Below are positions 47,938 through 58,620 of a stretch of DNA of 64,000 nucleotides, piece by piece. The DNA lies in assembly GCA_016584305.1 (NCBI GenBank), contig JACEEZ010018903.1:42475-106474 (forward strand), in the 5' to 3' direction. Position 1 is the first letter of the stretch. Each line of letters begins with the position of its first letter. Under the pieces are notes generated by a model. That model worked only from the letters and a program-made list of their open reading frames with translations. It had not been told where the DNA came from and did no database searches. The translations under genes were made by a program, and so were the position numbers. This DNA is from Chionoecetes opilio. Its lineage: Eukaryota > Arthropoda > Malacostraca > Decapoda > Majidae.

Positions 47938-49790
47938 CACTGCACCTAAGGGTGGCAACAGCTATGCACCAATACTAAAAAACAGCGCACCAAGGGTGGC
48001 AACACGGGGGCAGCCAATACAAAATAAAACGCTGCACCAAAGGGGTTCACAGCTGTGCAGCCATATAATAGAAACAGCTCACCTAAGGGTGGCAACAGCT
48101 GTGCACCCAATACAAATAAACAGCTGCCCAAGGGTACAACAGCTATGCGCCATACTAATGAACAGCTCCCCTAAGGGGGGGAAACAGCTGTGCAAATACT
48201 AATAGAACAGCTGCACCTAAGGGTAGCAACAGCGGGGCGCCAATACAAATAAAAAGCTGCACCAAGGGTGGAAACACTGGGCACCCAAATCTAATAAAAC
48301 AGCTGCCCCTAAGGGTGGCAACGCGTGCAGCCAATACTAATAGAACAGCTGCACCTAAGGTGCAACAGCTGGGCACCCAAATACTATAGAACACTGCACC
48401 TAAGGGGACACACGTGCACCCAATTAATAAACACTGCACTAAGGGTGACAACACTGTCACCAATCAAATAAACAGCTGCCCCTAAGGGGTCAACAGCTAG
48501 CACCCAATACAATAAACAGCTGCCCCCTGGGGGTGACAACCTGTGCACCCAAATCAATAAACGCTGCACCAAAGGGTACAACAGCTTGCACCCATACTAA
48601 AGAACAGCTGCACCAAAGGGTGACAACAGCTTCAGCCAATCTAATAGAAAGCTGAAACAAAGGGTGACAACAGCTGTCAGCCAAATACAAGAAACCTGCA
48701 CCAAAGGGGTACAACACTGTGCACCAATACTAATAGAACGCTGCACCAAAGGGTGGCAACAGCTGTGCACCCAATACTAAAAAAACAGCTGCACCTAAGG
48801 GTAGCAACAGCTATGCACCCAATACAAATAGAACATTTCCCCCAAAAGGGGTGGCAACGCTGGGGCACCAAATATTAAAAACACTCACCAAAGGGTGGAA
48901 ACAGCTGTCACCCAAATACTAATAGAAAGCTGCACCTAAGGGTAGAAAAGCTATGCACCCAATACATAGAACAGCTGCACCAAAGGTACAACAGCTTGCA
49001 CCAATACTAATAAACCTGCCCAAAGGGGGTGAAAACGCTGTGCACCATACTAATAAACAGCTGCCCTAAGGTGAAACACGTGCACCCAAATACAAATAGA
49101 AAGCTGCACCAAGGGTGACAACAGCTGTGCACCCAATCTAATAGAACCTGCACCTAAGGGTGGCAACGCTGTGCACCAATATAATAGAACGCTCCCTAGG
49201 GTGGCAACAGTTGCAGCCAATACTAATAAACAGTTTTCACCTAAGGGTGACAACAGCTGTCGCCAATACTAAAGAACAGCTGCACCTAAGGGTCAACAGC
49301 TGGGCAGCCAATACAAATAGAACGCTCACCTAAGGGTGGCAACAGCTGTGCCCAATATAATAAAAAACAGTTTCCCCTAAGGGTGGCAACGTTGCACCAA
49401 ATACTAATAAACAGCTGCACCTAAGGTGAAAACAGCTGTGCACCAATCAAATAAACAGCTGACCTAAGGGTGGCAACAGCTGTGCAGCCAATACTAATAG
49501 AACACTGCACCTAAGGGTGACAACGCTGTGCGCCAATACAAATAGAACGCGAAACCTAGGGTGAAAACAGCTGTGAAACCCAATACTAATAGAACAGCTG
49601 CCCTAAGGGTGAAAACACTTGCCCCAAATACAAATAGAACAGCTGCACCTAAGGGTGGCAACAGCTGTGCAGCCAATACTAATAGTACAGCTGCACCTAA
49701 GGGTGACAACAGCTGTGCAGCCAATACTAATAGAACAGCTGCACCTAAGGGTGGCAACAGCTGTGCAGCCAATACTAATAGAACAGGAGG
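47938..49790 (+). repeat. 48-bp in-frame gag minisatellite, copy 2 (about 38 units)
   Basis: Same unit as 43396-45795. Units from about 49630 onward are clean and in frame with the CDS that follows (four to five uninterrupted NRTAAPKGxNSCAANT repeats). Earlier units have lost bases in most repeats. Confidence 0.9.
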
Positions 49791-51123
49791 TAGAAGCTTT
49801 AAGACAGAAGCTGCAGAAATAAAGGCAACAACTAAACCTGAAGGTAACAGATTGACTACAAATAACAAAACACAAGCAATAAGAAAACCACTTTGTCGTC
49901 TTTGCCAGGAGGAACATGAACTAGATCTGTGCAAAGATTTGAACAAACTTGACATCAATGCAAGGCTTGATTTTGTGCAGAAGAATTTCTTATGTAGAGG
50001 ATGCGTGAAATATGGTCACAGGAAGAAAGATTGCCGCAGTAAAAAATGCTGCAACATTTGCCAAGGATACCATCCAACTTCTCTTCATTGTGCTGCTCTC
50101 CTACAGAATGCCAGTTCCTTTAACAGAGAATCAGAAAGTGCAAACCATTCAAGGCCAAATGAGAAGAGTTCGGTTGTCTCAAACAGAATTAGGATCAGCC
50201 AGTCAGTACTAGGAGATACACACAGCATGATTGTACCAGTGGGGCTAAACCACAGTAGCAATGTATACAACAAAGCATTGGTGTATGCATTACTGGATGA
50301 TCAGTCTGATGCCTGTTTCATAAAGGAGAGTACTCTAGAGAAGATGGGAGTTGATGGAGCCCAAGTACACCTTAAACTTGCCACAGTAATGGGAGAAGAG
50401 GCTGTGCCGTGCACAAAAATCAGTGGACTAGTGGCACGAGGTATCAATGAGCATAATGACATTCACCTTCCACCTACATACTCTAGAAAAAATATTCCCG
50501 CAAGAAAGGATCAGATTCCTCGACCTGAGACAGCCAGAGGATGGACACATTTGAGAAATATCTCTGACAAGCTAATGCCTTACAACACAAAGGTGGAGAT
50601 AGGACTTCTAATTGGTATCCATTGCATCAGGGCAATCAAGCCAAAGGAGATTATTCCAGGGAATGATGAAGATCCCTATGCACGCAGGACAGAATTAGGA
50701 TGGGGCATTGTTGGCAAAGTTGCTCCTGACAGAGTGCCACAAGATCCCTATGCACGCAGGACAGAATTAGGATGGGACATTGTTGGCAAAGTTGCTCCTG
50801 ACAGAGAGCCACAAGATCCATATGCACGCAGGACAGAATTAGGATGGGACATTGTTGGCAAAGTTGCTCCTGACAGAGTGCCACAAGATCCATATGCACG
50901 CAGGACAGAATTAGGATGGGACATTGTTGGCAAAGTTGCTCCTGACAGAGTGCCACAAGATCCATATGCACGCAGGACAGAATTAGGATGGGACATTGTT
51001 GGCAAAGTTGCTCCTGACAGAGTGCCACAAGATCCATATGCACGCAGGACAGAATTAGGATGGGACTTGTTTGGGAAAGTTGCTCCTGACAGAGAGCCAC
51101 AAATACATCGTAGCAGTGCATAG
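49561..51123 (+). CDS. BEL/Pao Gag-Pol fragment: repeats, zinc knuckles, protease
   Basis: An open frame of 520 codons whose first ATG (49561) is only the first in-frame ATG within the array; the true start lies upstream. Order: NRTAAPKGxNSCAANT repeats (residues ~9-74); three zinc-knuckle-like motifs, CRLCQEEHELDLC (~112-124), CRGCVKYGHRKKDC (~145-158) and CNICQGYHPTSLHC (~164-177); and the Pao-type aspartic protease site LLDDQSDACFI (~244-254). A pre-RT linker region follows with six copies of a 24-residue block (371-514), ending IHRSSA and a stop. In an intact element the frame would continue into reverse transcriptase, whose remnants follow in other frames. This is the cleanest part of the element. 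Confidence 0.85.
   Translation: MKTAVKPNTNRTAALRVKTLAPNTNRTAAPKGGNSCAANTNSTAAPKGDNSCAANTNRTAAPKGGNSCAANTNRTGGRSFKTEAAEIKATTKPEGNRLTTNNKTQAIRKPLCRLCQEEHELDLCKDLNKLDINARLDFVQKNFLCRGCVKYGHRKKDCRSKKCCNICQGYHPTSLHCAALLQNASSFNRESESANHSRPNEKSSVVSNRIRISQSVLGDTHSMIVPVGLNHSSNVYNKALVYALLDDQSDACFIKESTLEKMGVDGAQVHLKLATVMGEEAVPCTKISGLVARGINEHNDIHLPPTYSRKNIPARKDQIPRPETARGWTHLRNISDKLMPYNTKVEIGLLIGIHCIRAIKPKEIIPGNDEDPYARRTELGWGIVGKVAPDRVPQDPYARRTELGWDIVGKVAPDREPQDPYARRTELGWDIVGKVAPDRVPQDPYARRTELGWDIVGKVAPDRVPQDPYARRTELGWDIVGKVAPDRVPQDPYARRTELGWDLFGKVAPDREPQIHRSSA
50671..51102 (+). repeat. 72-bp in-frame tandem repeat, six copies, in pol
   Basis: Six consecutive 72-bp units encode DPYARRTELGWDIVGKVAPD followed by R(V/E)PQ. 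The first unit has GIVG and the last DLFG in place of DIVG. The block is the conserved Pao linker between protease and reverse transcriptase, normally present once. The first copy of the element at about 46680-46780 has only one unit, so the expansion arose in this copy. Confidence 0.95.
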
Positions 51124-51760
51124 AACAAATGGCTCAAGACGTTACCATTAATGAGGAGACGAAAGTCAGTTTCCTTGTTGTTCCTCAAAGACAAGGAAAT
51201 AGCAATCCAGCTCACGTCAGAAAAATTGTTTGAACTGGGTTTTATGATAAAGGGACAAAGATATTCCCGTTTCCAGAGGACAAGAATTCCTGAGTAAGAT
51301 GATAGAGTGATTCATCAGCAGAATGATGGACACTATGACACTTCCTCTTCCTCTTAAAAATAATATGTAAAACTGCAAATACAAAGGGAAAAGGCCTCAC
51401 ACAGATTGTTGAAGTTACAGGGAAAATTCCTGAAGAACCAAAATATCAACGATTATAAGAATTTATGCAAGAGGGATTGACAATGGCTATGCAGAACTAT
51501 ACCAGCAAAAGGAAATGTTGCGGGGCCCAAAGTCATGTTTGGTAAATCCGCGCCATGGTGTGTATCACTCTAAAAACCGGGTAAAATAAGAGTTTGTATT
51601 TTGACTGTAGTGCCAATACAAGAATCCAGTTATCTTAATTTGGCATAAACCGCTCCAAGTATCTGCAACCCTGATGTTACATGAATCGTGTTTCCACTGG
51701 CAAGGAAATGTCCTGATTTCAAGGAAAAATTTAGGGCCTGAGAAGGGGGGGTTTCTAAGG
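51124..51760 (+). pseudogene. BEL/Pao reverse transcriptase, N-terminal part, broken
   Basis: In shifting plus-strand frames: SREDKEFLSKM-like and GHYDT near 51290-51340, then KKPGKIRVVFD-type sequence (PGKIR at about 51578) and a stretch resembling CSAQY. These correspond to the connection and fingers of a Pao reverse transcriptase. The catalytic YxDD box is not present before the CR1 LINE interrupts. Confidence 0.6.
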
Positions 51761-51792
51761 GAATCTTGCGAATCTTGCAAAATTCTAAAGAT

Positions 51793-51879
51793 ACATTGCG
51801 TTTGGTGTGTCTATTACCAGGTTTTTTCTATGAATGTTGGTAGAAAAAGCCCTGGTAATAGATACAACGTGCGCAATGT
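51793..51879. repeat. Imperfect 37-bp inverted repeat at a LINE junction
   Basis: ACATTGCGTTTGGTGTGTCT at 51793 pairs with its near-complement ending ACGTGCGCAATGT at 51879. The inner stem TCTATTACCAGG/CCTGGTAATAGA is perfect. It overlaps the first recognisable LINE codons (NVGRKSPGNRYNVRNVL). Confidence 0.7.
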
Positions 51880-52562
51880 ATTGCTGAAAGATCCAGAAGG
51901 TGAAAAAGATCTTGGGGGGTAAGGTGGCCCAGAACTCCGACCTAGGAACAAGTATTGAGGCTAGAAATAGAGCCAATAGGTTCATAATAGGTTAGGGTTC
52001 ATTACCAGAAGTGTTAAAAGTAGAAGTGGGGGAAGTTATTTTAAAGCTTTATCTGCTCTAGTCCCGACCTCACCTAGGGTTATGCGATCAGTTTTGGTCC
52101 CATATTAAAGATGGTATAGCCTTGTTAGAAACAGTGCAGAGAGGATGACCAAATTGATTAAGGGATGGTAATTTAGTTATGAGAAAGATTGGAGATGTTA
52201 AAGTTACACTCCTCGAGACACAGAGGAATGGGCGATCTGATAGAAGTTTTTAATTGGATAAGGGATTTAAAAAATGAAGGTAGGAAAGTTCTACGGCTTT
52301 ACCAGGGTAGAACAAGAAGTAACGATTCAAGCTGGAAAAGCGTAGATTAAAAAAAAAGAAGGGAAAACTGGTTCACAAATAGGGTGGTGATGCTGGCATG
52401 GACTCAGTAGACAGGTAGTTAGTTCGGAGTCATTAGGGGGCTTTAAAGAGGGCTGGATAGGTTCATGATGGGGATGAAAGGTGGATGTAGTAGTGTTAGG
52501 TAACAGGAACTACCACGAGTAGGCCTCACGGCCTCTTGTATGCTTTCTTATTTTCTATGTTC
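51830..52562 (+). mobile_element. CR1/L2-like LINE 3' end inserted in the BEL/Pao pol
   Basis: Plus-strand fragments in several frames: GRKSPGNRYNVRNVLLKD, EGEKDLGG, EARNRANRFI, SALVRPHLGYA-type, FWSHIKDGIALLETVQR, and a final ESLGGFKEGWIG, all typical of the C-terminus of CR1/L2-type reverse transcriptases. It ends with TTCTTATTTTCTATGTTCTTATGTTC, a common 3' end in such LINEs. Frames are broken by many small indels and no endonuclease is present. Confidence 0.75.
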
Positions 52563-54290
52563 TTATGTTCTAACCGTCCTTGCATGGCTATCTGTTACAA
52601 GGCCCAGATCTCCCAACACACTCATTGCAGTGCTCTGGTAGATTTGGGGTAAGTCATTGCAATGTGTATGTGACAGAGAAGCAATGTACACACCGAAGTC
52701 GGTTAAACCCGGAACATAGGTACATGCTTGCGTTTTTCTATGGTTGAGACGTGGGCCACCCACAAGGAAAATAGTTGAATATAGAATGACGGCTCACCTG
52801 TTTGGGCTACTCACTCCAAGATGTTGCCCACTTTTGCACTCAAGAAAGCTGGCACATGATTCTGAGAGTCAGTGTGGATCCGAGGCAATCCAACTTTAGA
52901 CGAAAGGATTTTTGTGATGAACGGAAAAACAAAACTCCATCTTCTCAATCCTGCCCTGGAAGCACATAAGTCTCATCAAGAGAGCAGGACTTTGTGGTGA
53001 ATGATAGGAAGGCTTTCATCTCCACAATTTCTTATCAAACAGTAGGAAGTATTTAATCGCAATATCACCTGATGAAGGAATGCGCACATGAGAGAATTTA
53101 CACCTGTATGAAGACTCAATGCCTATAGAAAGAACTTTTGGAGTAGAGTTGGTGTGTAAGGAGTCTTGATACCTTTCATTCCAGAATTCACCTAAAGGAC
53201 AAGCCATTAACAGAAGAGGTATATTTGTCAACTGTGAGCTCTATATATGTCCATTGGGACTTAGTTATCACCTTTGATTCGCATTGGCACAAGAATACTC
53301 CCAAGACTTGATGCAATATGGAAGTGGTTGGGATGCTAAGGTGCACAGCATGTCAGGCCCAGTGGGGAACAGTGGAGAGCACGAGCTATGCTGGTTACAA
53401 CAAGGTAGCAATACCAAGAGTTATAAGCCTGAATTCATTTGAGGATATCAAGACAGTTTTGAACTTCATCATTTCTCAGATGCCAGTCGGAATGCTATGG
53501 CCAGTGTTCATACATCAAATTGATCACTGCCTGATTCACGCAGATACACTGTGCTCTTGTATGGCAAAATCAAGAGTCCACACCCCTTCCGAGCTATCAC
53601 TAGTCCAAGACTGGACTTACCAGCATCAGGTTTGTTCTGTGAGATTCATGCTTGCTGACAAAGAAACTTACCTATCATATTCGAGAAGTGTTTGTGGACT
53701 GCTGTACAGTAATGTCTGGGGGTATATCAAAACTGATGTGCCCTTAAGATTGCATGTATATGTAGCCACAGCGTCCGCAATCAGAGACAACACTTCACCA
53801 GAACATTGGAACTATGTGAAGCAAAAAGAACCCAGCAATCATGCTTCTAGGGGACTGTCTGTACAAGAGTTTGATATGACAGCAACACTTGGTGGCATGT
53901 TCCAGAGTTCCTTTGGCAGCATTTTTACATAACTGACAACTCATTAGCAGTGAATATCATAGGTATGATTAATGATCCTGAAGTAAGAGAAGTTTGTGCT
54001 CATGTGCTTACACAATGACAGCTATCCACCTATGCTGGAAGACTGATGACTTTTCTGATTGGTTTCGTGCCAAGAGGAGTATCTGCAGGATGCCTCGACT
54101 CCAAAGACTCTTCAAGAACAATGCCAGCAGAATAAGTCAAGTCAAGCCGGAATACATCCCACGTCACTGCTGAGATTAAGAGGCCGAAAAATGAATCATA
54201 AGACAAGTTTCAAGCCGAGCCATTTTTCAGTGCAATCGAACATTGAAGGGGCAATAAAGAGTGAGAACTTGAACCACATGGGAACATAAT
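52563..54290 (+). pseudogene. BEL/Pao reverse transcriptase C-terminus and RNase H remnants
   Basis: After the LINE, Pao sequence resumes. IERTFGVE-like near 53130 and PKGQAINRRGI near 53190 belong to the RT connection. VTIPRLE-type ITSPRLDLPAS at about 53600, KCLWTAVQ near 53690 and the diagnostic HVYVATASAIRDNTSPEHWN plus SNHASRGLSVQEF at 53750-53870 belong to the RNase H and its tail. One frame is open from 53318 to 53932, but it mixes conserved and shifted segments. Catalytic residues cannot be verified. Confidence 0.65.
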
Positions 54291-55640
54291 TGATGGAAGG
54301 AGTCAGAATAGTGGAGAAAACAACCCACCTGTACAAGCTTGATCCATTTTCTAGATGAAAGTGGGATAATCAGAGTTGGTGGACGGATCAGGCAGCTACC
54401 TTGCAGATGAAACAAAACATCCGCTATCCTTACAACAAGATTCACACAACACTGACTTAGTGATTCACACTACCCACAACGAAAGTGTCCACCAGGGTAG
54501 GGTATTACACTGATGACATTAGAGCATCTGGGTACTGGATTATAGGAGTATCTTCTCTGGTCGCAAGACAATGCCTCTAATGTGTTTGTTTGCAGAAGGG
54601 TTAGAAGTGTCACACGAGGGCAGTAAATGGGCAGATTCTTCCCCAAAGATATGCTAGGCCTAGCACCTCCATTTACACTTCTGCTACAGTTGATTACTTT
54701 GGCCCTTCTATATCAAGAGAAACTTTAAAGATTAAAAGCTATGGAGTACTCTTTACATGTTTGGTGTCACGATCAATCCATCTGGCAACGGCCAACAGGC
54801 CGGATATACGTCATTTCCTGATGCTTACCGTCGCTTACATTGGACAGGAGAGACCATTTAGTCAGTTTAAGATCAGATCAGGACTAACGTTTGTAGGTAG
54901 ACAATAATGCACTTCAGATCGTTTTTAAAGAATTAATCGGGAGAAATCAGAAGTGATTGTTGGCAAGACAGTTTGTGATTGATTATTTCAAATTAATGCA
55001 CCACACTGCTAGCCACTGGGTGGTGCATGGGCAAAGACGATACCAATACGTAAAGAGCTATAGATTGTGTCCTGTGCTACTTGGATCAAATGGAGCTGAG
55101 TGGGGGGGATGATGATCAATAAAACCTTCATGATAAGGCAGAATCTGTTTGTCATGTCTCCCTTAACTGTGGATCCTCTGAGTTCACACTGATGGCCAGT
55201 AAACCGACACCCAACCCTTACTTCACCATTCCATCTAAGTTTATTGCCTCCTCCTCCAGGCAATTATGAGACAACTGATTTGTATTCAAGAAAGCGTTGG
55301 CGGAGGCTGCAGATTTCTGGCAAATAATTCGGGTCAAGGTGGAAGAAGAATACTTGCAGTCACGTTCAAGTTAGAATAACTGGTTCAACCTCAGGTAACC
55401 TAACAAGTAGATGATGTTGTAATAGTGAAAGTAACACTTTTGCCAGAAACAGCTGGAATTTAGGAAAGAAATGTAAGGCTCCTTCCTGGCGATGATGGTC
55501 TTGTTAGGAGAGTGAAAGTAATGCTGGCAACTCAAACCTTGATAGCAAAGTTAAACGTGTAAGGAGGTGCAGGGATTAAGTTTTTGAACGGCCTATCCTA
55601 GTCTTGTACTCTTGTAATATGAAAGTAACACTCAGAGAGA
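54291..55640 (+). pseudogene. BEL/Pao integrase and C-terminal remnants
   Basis: Across shifting frames: LYKLDPFLDESGIIRVGGRI near 54330, a HNESVHQGR-like zinc-binding start near 54480, VVARQCLxNVFVCRRVRS near 54560, VDYFGPxYIKR-like near 54690, IHLATAN-type near 54780 and YIGQERPFSQFKIRSG near 54840, which is integrase core sequence. At 55280-55560, KRWRRLQI, EYLQSR and NSWNLG represent the Pao C-terminal domain. Heavily frameshifted; no activity is possible. Confidence 0.65.
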
Positions 55641-56385
55641 CCAGCTAGGGTACCCCACCGAGGCCAATTAATGCCTTTATAACTCTGAAGAAATGAATGA
55701 CATTTTTCTACAACTCTACCTTATATACCCTTGTAATGTTTATACTGTTTGGTACCCATAGGCTCCTTTATGGACTACCGCAGGATAGCTAGTAGAGGGT
55801 CAATTGTTCCTAACACTTTAAGGGAGCCCTGTAGCTGTGGCATCTATTGTATAGGCCTCATAGGATATTAGTAATGTTTAAGGATTATAATGTCACTGTA
55901 TGGGCGGCCCATAGAATTGAGTTTGTCCCCCGGGGGGCCGCCCTACACCCCATATGAAGCAAGGTACTCTATCCCAACCCGCCGATGTTCTTTTTTTGTG
56001 AGATAGTCTGTCCTTATCTTGGATTGTCTGTAGACAGGCGGGTATCAGGGTGAGCTGTAACAAAGGGCCCAGAGTAATGTTTTGTCTTAGTTTTTCTTTG
56101 TATTAATGACGTTGTTATGAGTATATGTACTGACATGACTTGTATACTAGTTGTATGACTTCATCTAAGATAAGTGGGTTGTCACGGAACTTGTGTATCA
56201 TGGCAATCAATAAAGGGAAGAAGGCGGGTGATAGGAATTCTTCCTTGCGGATACAGTACGTACGTAGCCTTACAGTGTCACGGGAAATTGGTGTCCTGGC
56301 AAATTAAGGAATTCCGACAACGATTTTTTTTTTTTTTTTTTTCTGTGACCTATGTCATTCCCGAGTCAGAGCTAACAGTCCTGAG
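55641..56385. other. Region 3' of the BEL/Pao element, LTR not resolved
   Basis: A GC-rich patch GGGCGGCCCATAGAATTGAG at 55900 and CCCGGGGGGCCGCCC at 55927 is similar in style to the GGGCGGCC block at 41420 and 46955, but I could not align them as LTRs. A poly-T run lies at 56323-56341. Confidence 0.4.
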
Positions 56386-56390
56386 TAAAG

Positions 56391-56434
56391 TGAGCTCATC
56401 CGGCTGCACCACAATGTGTAGCCGGATGAGCTCA
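56391..56434. repeat. Perfect 15-bp hairpin
   Basis: TGAGCTCATCCGGCT (56391-56405) and AGCCGGATGAGCTCA (56420-56434) with a 14-base loop. The pairing extends imperfectly outward (AGTAAAG/TTTTACT). Confidence 0.85.
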
Positions 56435-56472
56435 ATTTTACTACACAGGATAGTAACACATGCATGAAATTA

Positions 56473-56537
56473 CGTTAACTAATAAGAAATCATCAATCGG
56501 GTAATTGTCCGATTGATGATGTTATTTTTAGTTAACG
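56473..56537. repeat. 65-bp palindromic hairpin
   Basis: CGTTAACTAA at 56473 pairs with TTAGTTAACG ending 56537. The inner stem ATCATCAATCGG/CCGATTGATGAT (56489-56500/56509-56520) is perfect with an 8-base loop. Confidence 0.85.
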
Positions 56538-56899
56538 CTAATTTGTGCCTGGTGCTAATTCATTATCAGAAACTAAATATGAGTAATGGAACAGCTAGTA
56601 ATTGCACTTCTAATTGATATGTTTCATGGTAATGTTGACTCGCAAAGTTTTAACATGGCGAAGAGTTTGACGTCAATATTCTTTTTCATGTGCAGCAAGT
56701 GGATTGGGCGCGGCTGGTGTACGTACCTTTGCCGCACGGCGGCGCCACTGTCAGCGGATAACAGAAGTTGCATCGGAGGGACCGCGACTGAGGTATCTTG
56801 GTGTTGAATGTCTTTGGTAGTACAGTTCCATGCAAGCATTAACGCTAACTAAATAAATCGCCGCATCGGCTACTCTCTCTCTCTCTCTCTCTCTGTGAA

Positions 56900-56931
<32 letters not shown>

Positions 56932-56933
56932 TC

Positions 56934-56979
<46 letters not shown>

Positions 56980-57110
56980 GAACCGCCACGGTAATTTGTT
57001 TAGTTAACGCTAATGTTTGCATGGTACTACTGTATGTATCAGAAAACTAAATATAACAATGGAAAGCTAATAAAATGCTGCTTCGTGATATTGTCATCTT
57101 AAGTTTGTCC
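56530..57110. repeat. Diverged duplication around a (CT/GA)n tract
   Basis: AGTTAACGCTAATTTGTGCC (56530) and the following ~100 bp recur in diverged form from AGTTAACGCTAATGTTTGCA (57002), including AGAAACTAAATATGAGTAATGG versus AGAAAACTAAATATAACAATGG and TGTTTCATGGTAATG versus a related stretch. This is an old tandem or terminal duplication. Confidence 0.6.
56873..56977. repeat. (CT)n-(GA)n palindromic microsatellite
   Basis: About ten CT dinucleotides followed after TGTGAAAG by (GA)n with interruptions (GGAG, ATCGCA). The CT and GA halves are mutually complementary and could fold back. Confidence 0.9.
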
Positions 57111-57571
57111 CACAAAGTGTTACATGACGACGTGTTTTAATTGAAATTGTAAGTTCCTTCATAGTTCTTCAGTCTCATAATGACCTTTATTTAATGTGTT
57201 TTACTGTGTTTTATATGTGATTAATCATTATAGAAAACATTTCCGAAGGACAACAGTCCTATCCTTTATACATGTATAACATGATTATCTGGGGGTCAGC
57301 CTTGAGATTCCCCGGGTCTTGGGTGAACAGAGAGGCCCTGCACTAATATGGGCGCCCAGTAGCGTTTAACATAGGGCCTAGAGGAACGGTACCTCTTTAT
57401 TAACAGAGACCCTAGTGTGCCGTAGTTGTATCAAAGAATTCGACAACAAGATACCTCACTCCGGGCTGCCCTGTGGTGGGCCCTGAAATCCACCTCCGCT
57501 GCGGCAGGAGAAACCAGCCTGCGTGGACCATTCACTTCTGCATAGGACTAGTCAATGAAAATCATATAGAC
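57111..57571. other. Non-coding stretch left of the hAT element
   Basis: No recognisable gene. Its last eight bases (57564-57571, ATATAGAC) are the hAT target duplication. Confidence 0.45.
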
Positions 57572-58244
57572 CAGTGGGTTCTAACCTGGGTTCGATTGAA
57601 CCCCAGGGGCTCGGTGAGCCAATCTCCAGGGGTTCAGCGGAGCCTACCCAAAACACTTGCATTTTTGTTATTATTGTAAGTGCCGGATTATGCACCAGAG
57701 TAGAATTATATCGCGAAATTCACGTAAATTCAAGCAGCGCCGTGGAGGAGGTTGTGTGTGTGTGTGTTCGCCCCGCCTTCATCCTTTCCTACGGCGTGCA
57801 GACCCCTGCACGCTCTTCCAAGCGGTTCAGGGCCGGATGGTTTTCCATCCATGCGGGCCAAGACTGACAGGCCCATGGTGGCCACAGGCTAAATGACCGT
57901 GACCAGCGCAGCCGCCGAGGGGCGCCCGTCTTCCGCTGGCCCGCCCCCCCCTAACCACCTCTCTACCATCTGTGTCCTCGCCTCCGGCGAGTCTCAAACA
58001 GGAAAGCCAAGACTGATGGCGGCGCAAGGCACCAGTTTAAAAGTTCGACGACCCTTACCCTTGCGTCATCACCGAACGGCCTCCACGCCCCGCGGGGGAG
58101 CAGACTGGTTTCTACCACCACACACAGCGGGGATGAGACTGGTTGTCTTGTCGGTCGTCCGAATCGTGTTGTAAACTTTTGTCGGTCGGTTGGGAGCAAA
58201 GTTCGGTCGTAATTCTCTCCGCGTTCCCTTCTCACCTACTTCTC

Positions 58245-58620
58245 ACTATCCTTTTCCGTGGTCGGACGAGGCCACATAAATCCAATGACCCTTCGCCTAG
58301 CGAAGGTATCCTGTCCCCCTTTTTGCTGCTGACAAACTTTTTACTCCTTACAATCCACTCCGTGTCCCTTCCCCCCTCCCCCTCCTCTATCTCACTGCTA
58401 CTATCCTACCGTGGTTCGGACGAGTCCACACTTAAATCCAATGACCCCTCTGCTAAGACGGAGGTTAATCTTCACACTTTGTTACGCTGCTGCAAACTTT
58501 ATACTCCTAATCCACTCCGTCCGCTCGCCTGCCTCTCTATCAAAGTTTTTGGTTCGGACCCACAAAAACTGTAAGGTCCCTTCCGCTCTAGCGGAGTCCT
58601 TCTTCCCTGGCCATCTCCTG
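58245..58620. repeat. About 155-bp tandem duplication within the hAT element
   Basis: ACTATCCTTTTCCGTGGTCG at 58247 and CTATCCTACCGTGGTTCGGA at 58400 begin two related units, both with AAATCCAATGACCC and a CGCCTAGCGAAGG/TGCTAAGACGGAGG hairpin-like core. A third partial unit (CCGCTCTAGCGGAG) follows at 58582. Confidence 0.6.

Noticed and set aside
50651..51215. Minus-strand frames of about 155 codons over the 72-bp repeat
   Set aside because: Antisense shadow of the BEL/Pao frame; the plus strand carries the recognisable domains.
55700..56170. 3' LTR of the BEL/Pao element
   Set aside because: GC-rich GGGCGGCC-style sequence is suggestive, but no convincing match to the block at 41298 or 46838 and no terminal dinucleotides or target duplication were found.
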